In this document: positions 23,040-34,700 of the stretch, one piece after another
Position numbering within the stretch: position 1 is the stretch's first letter
How the letters are laid out: each line of letters begins with the position of its first letter
NCBI GenBank assembly: GCA_003260075.1
Contig: QLIY01000172.1
Span: forward strand, 1-64,000
Length of the DNA: 64,000 bases
Reading direction: 5' to 3'
DNA from: Phallusia mammillata
Lineage: Eukaryota > Chordata > Ascidiacea > Phlebobranchia > Ascidiidae
The notes under the pieces: model-generated
Databases searched by the model: none
What the model was told of the DNA's origin: nothing
Seen by the model: only the letters and a program-made list of their open reading frames with translations
Translations under genes and position numbers: made by a program

Positions 23040-26000
23040 AAGAAAACATAAAGAGTGTTAATAATCAACAAATTTATGTTTTTTAAATACTTTTGCAATG
23101 ATATATATATATCGAGTATGTTTTGGAACCAGTCGCTGAATGCTGTATCGTATTTGTGTACTGTCCGATATCCACCTTGTAATTTGGTTGAGGGGCATTT
23201 TAGGACAAGATGATCCGTATCTTGCTTGTCTCCACAATGTGGGCATTCCGAATTAGTTCTTTGGCCCCAGCGTTGAAGCATGTGGGCAGTGCGAACATGG
23301 TTTGGTCGCAGTCAGTTCGCTTCTACCCAGTGATGTCTATGTGCTATGTCGAAACCTGGCAGTGGAATTGTGGGGTCGTCTACTAGCTCTCCTCCAATGG
23401 GCATGATGTCAAACCAATATTGTTTCCATTCTTCAATCATATCAATAGTTTTGTCAGTCGTTAAGTTGTAGATAGGATGCTTGGATTTTAGTCTGTGTGT
23501 TTTTGGCGCTTGGCTTATAATCTTTGTTATCGGAATTTCCTCTGGAAGTGTTTGAAGATTTTGTATCATTTTCTTAGCTGATGCTCTGCGTCGAAAGTGT
23601 GGGGGAGGTGCACTCATTGTTGGTAGCCATGTAATAGGGGTGGATTTTAAAGTTCTTGATATTATTCGCATCGTTTTGTTCAGTCCATTTTTTAGTGTGA
23701 GTACTACGCTCCCATGCTGTAGCACAGTATTCTGCAGCGCTATAACCAGGGTTGCCATCGACTTGAATCCAAAAATAAGGACAACCAAAAAATTAAATTT
23801 TAAAACGAAACGAAACCAACGTTTTTTTAACAAATCTTTGCATTTATACGTCCCCTGACATATAATATGCAATATTTTGGCCAGAAACAATCTGTTTCAG
23901 CAACTCCTTGCTCGTAGTAAACACCTTGCGCATCTCACGACCGCTAACGTCTCGTTTTACGTTTACTAGTAGCATGGTTTGCATCTTACAACAGCTCAGG
24001 TCTAGGTTTACTTTTACTTGTAGCAGGAATTTGACTCATAATTGTTGAAAATAAGACAAAAGAAGGACTCAAGTCAAAAATAAGGACATTTCTTAGAAAT
24101 AAGGACATTGAAATAAGGACAATTCTTAGAAATAAGGACAATAAACTTTTCTAAGACATGGCCCTTCAAAATAAGGACAAATCTTAGAAATAAGGACGGT
24201 ATGGCAACCCTGGCTATAACATAAAGCCAAGGCCGATGTTCTCAGGACTGATTGACTTACTCCCCATCTAGTGGCTGTTAGTTTGTTGACCAGTGAGTTT
24301 CTATCTTTTATCTTATTTGATAGTTTCTGCAGATGTTCTCCATAATTTAGAGTTCTGTCTAACGTTATTCCAAAATACTTCGGATCGGGGTCCGTGGGCA
24401 GTTGCTTTCCATGGAAAGTCAATGGTAATTTTGAGTTGTTGGTTTGCACGGTGATTGTCCAGGTGGAAAAGACTTGTCACTGTTTTAGTGGTGTTCATTT
24501 GATAGGTACCATGTCATGAAGTATTCCCGGAGAGTGATAAGATATCCGTGAGTTGGTTTTGAATCATTGTTAGATTATTTCCTTGATAAGTCAGTGCCCA
24601 GTCATCCTCATAGCCGAATTTGCGACTTTTGGTTTTTGGCATGTCACTAATGCGTATACGTTACGTTCCATACACCAAGTTGCATATTTATTAAAGTTTT
24701 TCGTCCAGCTGGTGCAAAGTTATACAAATTAGTCGTTTTTATACATATAACCCACAAGATAATCTAATGAAACAAATTTAATAGATTTGTACAGTCATAT
24801 AAAGGATTTTTTTAATGTGCTACATGGCGTGGAAATGTAATACATTTTTAGTACGCACAACTTAGAAATCAGCACTTATTACTATTGGACAATGAAGTCA
24901 GAGTGATCTATACACTTTGATTGTTTCTTCCAACTATTCCTGAGGGTTTAACTGTTCACAACAAACAAATTCATACATTTGGTATGTCTAAGCTAGACGC
25001 AAACAGCTGCTGCTAACACATTAATTTAGATTTTTTGGAAGAATAGACAAACAATTCAAAAAGTACTTTAAAATTAACAATTATTTGGCCTTATGTTTGT
25101 ATATTACTTTACAATAACCACCATAACGTTTTTGCGCAAAGCCTGAAAACCTTGAATGCGACTCGGTTCGGCAGCAATGTAATTTTACGCTTTAGCGAAT
25201 CGAAATCGTGACGTCACACAATGCGCATCAACGATACGATTCGATTCGCTCATGTAAAAAGGCTTAGGGTAGGGGCCAGTAAGCCCTGGGGTACCCCCGT
25301 TTTTTATTTTTAAAGTTTTACTGGCATTGGAACCTACACATGTGAAAAAGCGGCGAGTACCTGATATTTTTGAAATAATTCGCAGCGTGGTTCTGCCTTT
25401 TATTATTTTTGCTAGTTTTAGCAGAGGACCATCACGCCATACTGTATCGTAGACAGCTGATACACAAATATGACTCCAGTGTTTTTTTAGTTCATAACCC
25501 GTTTCAATGTGTGATGTTAAAGCCAGGACTTGTTCACTGGTACAACGTTGTTTTCTGAACCGGGTTGTTCAGGGGGTAAGAATTAATGGTTCGATTAGTG
25601 GCGTTATTCTGGCGCGGATAATTCTTTCCAATACTTTGTATGTACAGCATAGGAGAGAAATTTGCCTGTAACTGCTTGGGTTGGTTGGATCTTTTCCTGA
25701 TTTCAGGATTGCTATAACTTTAGCTGTTTTCCAATCTTTGGGAAGTTTTCCATTTTGAACAATGTCTGTCAGTGCGTTCCTGAGCCCCCGCGCGTTTTAG
25801 TTTGCTTCAGTGCCTCTTTTATTTCTGACATTAGTACGTGTGATGACAGGTTAGAATCTTCGCTGTATGTGCGGTATAGTTGTTGATATTCTTTCCTCAC
25901 AGATCTTTCAAAAGTGTGGTTTGGTTGATGGTGTCCTCGTTGTTTAATTTCCTTTGCGATTTTGTTTGCACTCATGGTAGCTGCAGTTTTGGTCATTGAT

Positions 26001-26760
26001 GTTGAGTTTGGGTCCAGATTATGTAGAAGTGTCCATGCTTTACGGCTTGAATTCTTAAAGTCAAGATTTTCAACTGTGCTGATCTATCTGTTTCTCCTAT
26101 CTTTGTTAAGCGATGATAATAGTTGGTCTGCTGTGTTTACTGTCATTTGTTTCTTGGCAAGCTTTGAACAAGGCCTCACTTTCTTTTGACCAGCAGGGAA
26201 CGTACCTTTCTCGTCTACCTCTTGGAATGTAGCGTCTTGCACTTTTTAAAATTAGTTTGTGAAATCTGGGTATTGTTTGAGCTGATAAAGGAATATGAAT
26301 GCATGTCTGATCCGCGGCTTTAGTAAAGTTTTCCCAATCAGTTTGTTTGAAGTTCCATCTGTTTTTTGGGAGAGAGTTGATATATATATTGTCGTATGAT
26401 TTCCACGTCTCCAAAACTTGGATGTGATTGAATATATTTTGAAACCGGTCGCTGAACGCTCCGACTGGAGAGAGTATGATTCCGGTGATGTTGCTGTAGC
26501 GTGGGTTTCTCGGACTAGAACTCTGTGTTGTTGGAGGATTTTCCCAAGATATTTGCATTTGGGCATTGAACTTCCTTCGATGTTAAGTGAAAGGATCTTT
26601 GTCTGGTTGCAGAGTTCAATGGAGCCTAGCTTATTTTTCGAACCTGCTGGGCTCTGTAGGATGTCAGCAGGAACGCGAACGATTTTATTCTGGGCCACGT
26701 TCGATCCAGCATTTTGTTTCATTTCTTTGTGAAGCATCATAGTAAGGAAGGTAGGTATTT
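23040..26760 (-). mobile_element. Decayed non-LTR retrotransposon (Jockey-like), minus strand
   Basis: Pieces of one ORF2-type protein run from high to low coordinates in shifting frames. About 26400-26740 resembles the start of an AP-endonuclease domain (ILSLNIEG, then RETHA). About 26106-26400 is a pre-RT segment. About 25310-25800 is reverse transcriptase: LPKDWKTAKVIAILKSGKDP, SSYRQISLLC, an ALTSHIE segment and AVYDTVW. About 24560-24650 carries the palm motif GYEDDWAL. A terminal CCHC-like knuckle, CPHCG with DTDHLVLKCP, lies at about 23205-23262. Most of the endonuclease is deleted. An unrelated insert of about 600 bp sits near 24650-25250, and a hAT-type element at 23747-24212. Frameshifts and stops make it inactive. 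Confidence 0.8.
23747..24212. mobile_element. hAT-type element inserted in the non-LTR retrotransposon
   Basis: A 466-bp element with inverted termini CAGGGTTGCCAT and ATGGCAACCCTG. It is flanked by a perfect 8-bp target duplication, GCTATAAC (23739-23746 and 24213-24220). The interior repeats AAATAAGGACA words. It carries no coding capacity and so is nonautonomous. Confidence 0.88.
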
Positions 26761-29308
26761 AGAGACGTGTACCCAGAATGGCGCATTGCCGTTTGGGTAC
26801 CGGGTTGAACTCGATCTTAGTGATTGTAAGCCCCTACTACACCAACGACAAGGTGTCGAGTCCCATCGTAGAGGTTTGCAATGATAAAAGATTGTATAAA
26901 TAAATGCAAGAACTTTGATAACATACCAATTTTAAAAATACGACCTCTCCCTTTGAAATTACTTTGCAATGATAAAAGTACAATAATTTTCTTATCGGAA
27001 GGATCGGAATGTTTGTCAATATCGTGTTGCTGTTTGACACGTTGGTTTGTAACAATATCATTTTTACGGGAATATAACAGCCACGAAAGATAGGCTACGT
27101 GCTTTGAAATAACAGACTTAATTTTAGCCCAAATCATGTGGTGTCAGCGGAATATCTAAGTGCAAAATAGGTCGAAATAAAAGTAAAGTTAAAGATAAAA
27201 AATTTGAGCCACAATTTTCTGTTCTACTTTTTTGAATGGTTTTACCCAACAAAAGTTGTTCAAAACGTGTTGTATTTCTTTGTATTGTTCGCCCAAAGAG
27301 TAAAATAGAATGAATAACGGATAAATGAAACAAGCATTTAAAGCTTGACTGTGGAATGCGCGTACGCGATTTACTGCCTTAAGGAAAATACACGAAGCGG
27401 AACCACAACAAAACGTTTAACAAACCTTTGTATTGGTTTGATATCATGATCAGGCATTTAGCACCACACGACGTTGGACTGTTGCAAACCTTTTATCTTC
27501 AACTAACGTCGGTTAATCATACTTTTGGCTGACTAAAGTAGTGTGCTTCTGGGGTACTTGCTCAAAGTTGCCCCATATAAGATTGTTATGTTGTACAAAA
27601 GTTTTGCTCTTGAGCAGATGTGGGCTTTAGATTCACCCACTCCCCCAACATATAGCTTTAAAAGTGTGGCAAACTATATGCCCATCATTGCTATCGAGAC
27701 CACAAAAAATAGCCACCAAACACAATTTATTCAAATAGCAGCATATTTGAGCTCATGTGCCTGGTGTTTATTGCCAAACGAATAAAATAGGCTATGCTTG
27801 TATGTTATCAAAATTCGTGCATATATTTATACAATCAGTAATTTTAAAAATACAGCCAGTAATTTTGAAATTACTATTAGTAACTTCTTGGTAGTTGCAA
27901 CGAGCAAAATTGTCTTTTTCGTTGTTTCAGAAACAAAAATTGAGTGGTGGTGTTTTCGTTTGTACGGTATCAAAAGAGGGGAAAATCCCTAACTGTTTTT
28001 TTATTTTATCAAAGACGATCGTGGACCAGTGTNATAACCTGCCAATCAAATAAGCGTTGTTTCGAGAATATAGCAACACGATGCACGTTTTATTTAAAGC
28101 GTCAAACCCAATCCCTTTCACGCTTTTGTGTCCGCACGTTCACGTATACTTTCAAAAGTGTTTTGCAGAAACACGTATCAACGGTATGTTTGCTTAACGG
28201 TAGTGTTTGAGTAGCAACGCGCTGCTGACAAATGTCGAACTTTACATAAGTCAACCTTTACGTCAACTGAACGCCCCATTTGCAACAGAAAAACGAGTTA
28301 CTAACACCGCTTTTCGTCTATACTAAAATACGGATGACGGGTCAACTGATTGCTGGGCTATCTTCAGCCACTGTTTCGTTAATGTAACATATCTTCACTA
28401 TCAAGTAAACTGAAGAAGGCAGGCAAATCAAACATGGCAGCATTGTGTAATGGAAATGCCAAGATGAGCAATGTTTGGTGGGAAGCAAAGTTTCCAAACA
28501 AAACTTTAAGGCATAATGGTTTGTCACGTTTTGTAACTTACAATTGTTATTCAGCACTACATTTCGATGGTTGTTCAAGTTGACATTTACATTTAGGGAT
28601 GAATCGATCAAAATCACAATAGCAAACAAAAGCTGCGAAAAATCAATCACTGATAAATAATATTGAAGTTACAAAGCCAAGTTTACGAACAGGGTTCACC
28701 TGTACAAGGAATCGCAAGTCCAATTGTGGTTAAAAAAATTGGTTTTCTGTACAAATCACATCAAAACAATATTAATCCACCAAAAAGCAGCTTTATAAGG
28801 CTTTGAACATTTAAACTTTATCCAACTACTCCAATTTTCTGTGACATCTAAAAATATTCTTTGTTACGTGTAACTGGGTGTGGTGTCATATAGTCTAACA
28901 ATCCGGGTTCCTAAACCAAGTGTTTCGCCTTCAAGGCCATAAAATTGTACCAGTTCTTCAGACAGGGTGTGCGGTTAGAGATTGTTTTAGGAACTAACAA
29001 AAGTGAAGGACTGGGTTTGGAAACCAAACATGCGTATGTACGTAGACACACGATTGTAAGAAATGGTGCAATGGAGTTTCGGTTGCAAAATCCTTTTTAC
29101 CGAATAAGCTGTTTTGGCTTGTTAAAGTTACGGCCCGAACTATTTTGAAAATGCGGCCGAAACCCGAACCTTTTACGAAATGAACTTAATTGCAAAAGTA
29201 AAAACGAGTGTTATCAATTAACTGTATTCGTTGTATACGTACTCGAAATGCGGGCCATGACGTTGTGCCAATAATTTTTGGTTTTCTGCACCTTGAACAC
29301 ATGATAAC
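26761..29308. other. Intergenic; no convincing gene
   Basis: Scattered short open frames only. A single N lies at 28033. A minus-strand frame at 28342-28650 starts with a hydrophobic segment but has no further support. Confidence 0.4.
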
Positions 29309-29494
29309 CAGTGGTGGGATTCAGCCGGTTCGCACCGGTTGTACAGAACCGTCTCACGAAATTTTATGAGATCAGCTAATCGGTTAGCATTACTGGTTAC
29401 TGTCAATGGACTTTTGTAACACTATAAAAGAACCAGCTGAAAATATGACTTTTGTGATAGAACCAGCTGACAAAACATTTGAATCCAACCACCG
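29309..29494. mobile_element. Small hAT-type MITE
   Basis: A 186-bp element with imperfect inverted ends CAGTGGTGGGATTC and GAATCCAACCACCG. The flanking 8-mers ATGATAAC and ACTATAAC match at 6 of 8 positions. The interior has repeated GAACCAGCTGA words. Confidence 0.6.
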
Positions 29495-30744
29495 ACTATA
29501 ACTGGTATAGGCAAAATAGCTGACTTTAATTAGGGCCTTTGTCGATGTTTAAAGCATTGTGCTTGTGAAGTAGTAACATTAAACAAATCAGTGAACGCAA
29601 ATCTGTACCGTGCTCATTACGATTGTCAAAGTCAAATAGCAAGGCAGTCTTTCGAGACGGCTAGACGTGTCTGTAAATTTTACCTCCAGTTTTAGCATGT
29701 TTATATAGGGTACAAAATTCTACAGGGCCTCGTGAATCTACTAAACCTTGGTCTGTTATAACTGCTCAGGTTAAATAGGAACATGACCAAATTTAGGTCC
29801 TGTCAAACAACACGTTGAGTAATTACGCTATTCTCCGTATTAGCCTACATTAACTATAGTGCCACCAAACAAAGATGACTCAAAGCTTTAGTAGAAAAAC
29901 CGCTGTGGTGAAAAAGCAAACAAGATTGTCATGGCAGTCCTTCAAACGAAGAAAGTCAGTGTGTACCGATATTTAGTGGAACTCGCCACGCAACTGTCGA
30001 GGTTGATAAGAATTGTATTTACGCCATGTGATTCAACATTCGCCTTTTAAGAAAGTGGCCTCGAAATCTCGGTATTACAAAAAAATAAAGATCATTTACT
30101 GACTCAAGTAAAACATCACCAAGACTTAAACTCTACGCTGACTTTTGAATCTTTGTGTGAAATATTCATGGATTCCACTCACAGCTTCCACTGGATACAT
30201 GCTTATTTGTCTTTAGATTTTAGAACAAGAATGTTACGTCACCATAAACAAACTTTATAAACCAGGCTATAATCATCACAAAGAACGCGCAGCTGGTTCA
30301 TGCTTCAATTAAAATAAATTTGTTATTGCCTTCAAATCCCAAGCGATGCCTAGATCAGTCCGGCGCAATTTTTTTATTAATGATTAACCGTTGTTAAAGT
30401 GTAATCAACCCCATGCTTGGACCAAGGCGCTTGCTATTGACAAAACTTAGTAATTCAAGTCAAGATTTCGTCCTAATGTGCAAAATATTGACAAAATGGT
30501 GGTTAACTTCCTGCCTTGTGTTCGTCAGGATAAAAATATCCATTTCACGTTTGTGTTAATTTATAAGCGGGCTCTCTATCATCGTCTGACGGAAAGAGGT
30601 TTTTGGAAAACAGAATTGTTAAAGAAAAACTCAGATTTGGTTTATTATGATCAAATTATCAAAATGACAACTTTAGTAATAGATCAAAACCATCTGTTTT
30701 CCCAAGGATTTTATCGTCCATTGGTTTTACTGTAATGTGGTTTA
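29495..30744. other. Intergenic; no convincing gene
   Basis: An 85-codon plus-strand frame at 30478-30735 has no recognisable features. Nothing else is supportable. Confidence 0.35.
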
Positions 30745-31342
30745 TTATGAGTCCCTTCCCATGAAGGAGACACATCTTCGTTTTGCACTGTTTTTTTAAT
30801 TTTTATTTGTTATTCTGTTTTGTTCCTGGAAGTTTATCCATGCACTTTTGGCATGAAATGTTTGATGGATTAGGAAGAAACTTTTACAGATGGTAGATAT
30901 GGTCGTGTAGATGTAATTTTTTATATATATACATTGTCCCAATTGGATGAAATTGGAACAGTTTGTTCATTTTGTCATTATAGGTTTTGATTGATGTGTT
31001 TCACACTGCAGTCGCAATAGTTACCCCATTGACCCCTTAAAATGAGTGACTTTTTTAATCAATGTCCGAGTTGGATAAAATTGATACAGTTTGTTTATTT
31101 TGCCCCTTATGGGTGTAAATTGTTGTGTTTTACCCTGTAGCGCCAATATTTACCCCACTAGCCCCCTAAAAGGGGCGAATTTTTTAACAATGTCGGGCCT
31201 AAACGCAACTAGTATAGTTTGTACCTTATATAAAATGATTATTTCTGCAGATGCTTTTATTGCCCTGTTTCTACTAGCACCAACATCTAGCATAGCTATT
31301 TCGTAAAAGGCAATATTTACAAGTTTGCATGTGTGGGGCATA
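30745..31342 (+). mobile_element. Pearl/HINE-like repeat with about two core units
   Basis: It begins ATGAGTCCCTTCCCATGAAG, a diverged form of the ATGGGTCCCC hairpin end at 35928. It holds about two diverged copies of the roughly 160-bp core (ATGTTTGATGGATT, ACAGATGGTAGATAT, CCCTTAAAATG) and ends near TGTGGGGCAT. The right flank also resembles that of the 35928 copy. Confidence 0.55.
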
Positions 31343-31621
31343 AGTTTCTGCTGGCCGAAACACTAAGGTTAAAAAAGGTGACTGACATGGGACTGATTAT
31401 AAAATAAGTGTAGGATATATAACTAGGTTAGAAAATGGGTCACAGTGTAAAAATGAAAATGACAATATGTGCCACCCTTCTTGTTTTGCATAACATGACT
31501 CAGCTAGCATCTAAAATATTTAAAACTGAAGAAAATGCTATACATACATATATATCTAGTACATGTGGTTTGGTTGCACATATAAGACTGTTTATTGTGA
31601 TATGGTTCGATTTTGCTGCAG

Positions 31622-31740
31622 ATATTCAAGTGATGTTGTGCTTGGAAGATGTCCAATGTCAGTTAGTGAACATGTCTTACCATTTTTTAGATCTTGGTGT
31701 GTGGAAAAATATTCTGCACAATGTGCTGACTCGATTTGTA
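31622..31740 (+). pseudogene. Possible exon fragment resembling a transportin/importin HEAT repeat
   Basis: After a TTTGCTGCAG acceptor, an open segment of about 40 codons includes SSDVVLGRCPMSVSEHVLPF then FRSWC. The LG-x-CP...L-x-x-F-x-x-x-WC pattern resembles a helical repeat of transportins. It stops at the N at 31741, only 42 bases before the HMT gene 2 start codon. The match is from memory and weak, and no neighbouring exons were found. Confidence 0.2.
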
Positions 31741-31782
31741 NTGGTACTGCTACTGCTACTGCCTAACTTTGTTGTAATAACG

Positions 31783-34700
31783 ATGGAAGCTGAGGCCATA
31801 AACATTTTATCTGGAGGTTTGGGTACTGATTTGTTTATCAACGGAGGATACGACCGAAATAAGCTAAACGTGAGTTACGTCCACCGTCGAGGCGTTGAGT
31901 AATGAGTTAAAATGAAATAGACAAAAAAGCATATTCCTAGTCATAGTCACGATGCGTGTGCTTTCCAGCTTTTAACGTTGTGTCCTGTTTTGGCTTTACT
32001 TATAATTTTTAGTAAAAGCTACGTGGTGAGTTCCACCAAAGTCGAAAATTAGTCTATTAGAACCTAATTATAACACAACTCTTGTGGTGGGTCAAGTAAC
32101 TTTGTTAGTTATTTTATTGTGGTTTTGGGCCAAATTTAATTTAGAATTGGTTTGTTCATAGATTCTTTACACTTACATAATCTCACAATCACACATATTC
32201 GAGTTGAAATTACTTGCTAATTTTTTTAATGAAATGCAATAGATGTTTGCAGTGTTAAGATATTTTAAAACCAAAAATATACTCCAGGATGTGTCACCTT
32301 ATGCTTTATCCAATATGATCCTTTGTGGTCTGCTAGGGTGCCCTTTGAGAACCCCACAGCAATTAAGGATGTTCATACTAGGTTAGGTAAATGTCAAATT
32401 TGGTTTTAAAGGCTCGTAATGTAATTTAATGATGCTGGATGTCAGTAAGTTTCTACTGTTTTTGAAGTCATATAAAATGAGTAAATGCAGATGATGGTGT
32501 ATATTTACATCATCAGTTTGCCAACTGTTTTGAATATTGAGTTGTCCCATATCTGATTAAAAAGATATTTTTACGCAAACAAATCAAATCTTTTAGCAAC
32601 CTATTTTGATTTAAGGTTTTTAAAAGCTGGGAGCAATGTTATTACAACTGCTACTTATCAAGCATCGGTCCAGGGTTATGTGGAAAATCTTGGTGTTTCG
32701 GTTGAGGTTTTTTATTCTATATTTTCTTGGATTTTATGTTAGCCTACCTTTCATAAAAAAATACATAATACTCATGTATCAAGATTTTGCTGATAGGTGA
32801 AGCAAGTAAAAGATCAAACATTGGCATTAAATAAATAGTAATCTAAATTTACAAGAGTAATTAAGTTGGGTTATCTTAATGCTGACATAAGGCTAAAAAA
32901 TAAGACACAATACATAAATGGATTAATAGATTGTTATATTTTAAGAGATGGGAAGATAATCCTAAATTTAAGGCCCCAAAACACTGTACCAACATAAAAG
33001 CATATTGTTTTTTCAAACAAAATATACCATTAAGGAAGCAGAGCAAATCCTTAGATCGTGTGTGGACATTTCCAAGCAAGCTGTGAAAGATTTTGGTGGA
33101 AGTAGGAAGATAACTGTTGGTGGATCAGTTGGGGCTTATGGTGCTATGTTACATGATGGTTCAGAGTACAATGGTTCTTATATTGACAAGGTTTCAGTTG
33201 AGGTGAAGCATGTATTGTATATCTAAACTTGACTGGCAATTTAATGTTGTTGTTTTTGGGGCAAATTGCTCAAGTTTCGAACTACAGCTTAAACATAAGT
33301 TCATTTAAACAAAATTGACATCTGTTGTCTAAGGACAATATTTATCTAATATATACTGATGTTAAATTCAACTTTAAACATTTTAAATGGTTTACATTAA
33401 ATGTTCTACCAAAGAGTGTTAATGGGTCTCTTTCAAAAATTTTTTTCTTAACTTCATTAAATGCTTGTTTTTTGAACTTGTTTTTTTCTTTTTCATGGAG
33501 TGCAATCCAACAATGAAGTATGTCCTTTACATTTTAAGTTTTGACACAAACCTTATTGTTTTAATGTAAAATTTGTATTTTAAAAACCATAGTTGTTGTA
33601 TGAAACAATGAACATTGAAGTCTTCACTGTGGTTCCCAAGCAGTTGCTTGGCCATTGTGAGCCAGTTTCATCTGTGCTGTATGCCCAGTTGTGGCATCGC
33701 ACAAACTAGGTGATGCATGGGGTTGTACCCTGTTGCTCCCAACAAACTGGAGTGCCGTTGGATGGCTACACAAGCCAATGCGGCCGATCTCTCGTCACCA
33801 GCTGCACTGATGAGACCTTATAGGTCGAAACAGTGTGCACTGTCTGCAGCTTATCATTTATTGGCTCTATATGCTTTTACATTGATACTGTGACACTGAG
33901 CCGACTTCACTGTGGTTCCCAAGCAGTTGCTTGGCCATTGTGAGCCAGTTTCATCTGTGCTGTATGTCCAGTTGTGGCATCGCACAGACTAGGTGATGCA
34001 TGGGGTTGTACCCTGTGCTCCCAACAAACTGGAGTGCCGTTGAATGGCTACACTAGCCAATGCGGCCGATCTCTCGTCACCAGCTGCACTGATGAGACCT
34101 TATAGGTCGAAACAGTGTGCACTGTCTGCAGCTTATCATTTATTGGCTCACATGCTTTTACAATGAACATTGTGTAACTGAAACTAAGGTCATATATGGG
34201 TAAGTACTGTTACTGTTACTGCATTGCCTAGGTGTTACAGCAGGTCAGCATATACATATAGAAAAGGGGTCACCAAACTACGGAGGTCATTTCATCCGGC
34301 CCACGACCACATTTTTTGGTTTGCCAAATCGTGTTGATAACTTTGTAACATGGGGGGGGGGAAATCTACTCACGAAAGTTTTCCTGTCGCGACATGTAGA
34401 ATAATATTACCTAGTTTTATAAGATACAATGCCCAGGATCGATCCAAAGCCGGTTTGTTACATCACAGACGAAACTACAAGTGTCGATTATACCCAAAAC
34501 CTTTTTTGTTACTTGTGCTGCAATATACAAGCATTGCTCGTAAGAGACGACCTATACAATTTAACAGTCGCATCACCAGATTTTAAATGGGGTTGTAGAA
34601 AGACCATTTCTTGGCGCACCTAAAAAATCGCCTCGCATGCTAAGTTTGGGAAGACGGCGCTAGGGCATGTAAAGTATGCGGCCCATGCGAATCATTTTAA

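Larger units (their letters stand above)
33622..34170 (+). repeat. Tandem dimer of a 282-bp hammerhead-bearing repeat
   Basis: Two nearly identical units begin CTTCACTGTGGTTCCCAAGC at 33622 and 33905. Each ends with a hammerhead ribozyme followed by TTATCATTTATTGGCT. Equivalent points are 282-283 bases apart. Each unit also has a GCCAGTTTCATCTGTGCTGT segment and a CCAAGCAGTTGCTTGG hairpin. The dimer lies in intron 4 of HMT gene 2, sense to the gene. The tandem small-unit layout with one type I hammerhead per unit is that of retrozymes and of the terminal repeats of Penelope-like elements. No coding capacity was seen. Confidence 0.85.
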
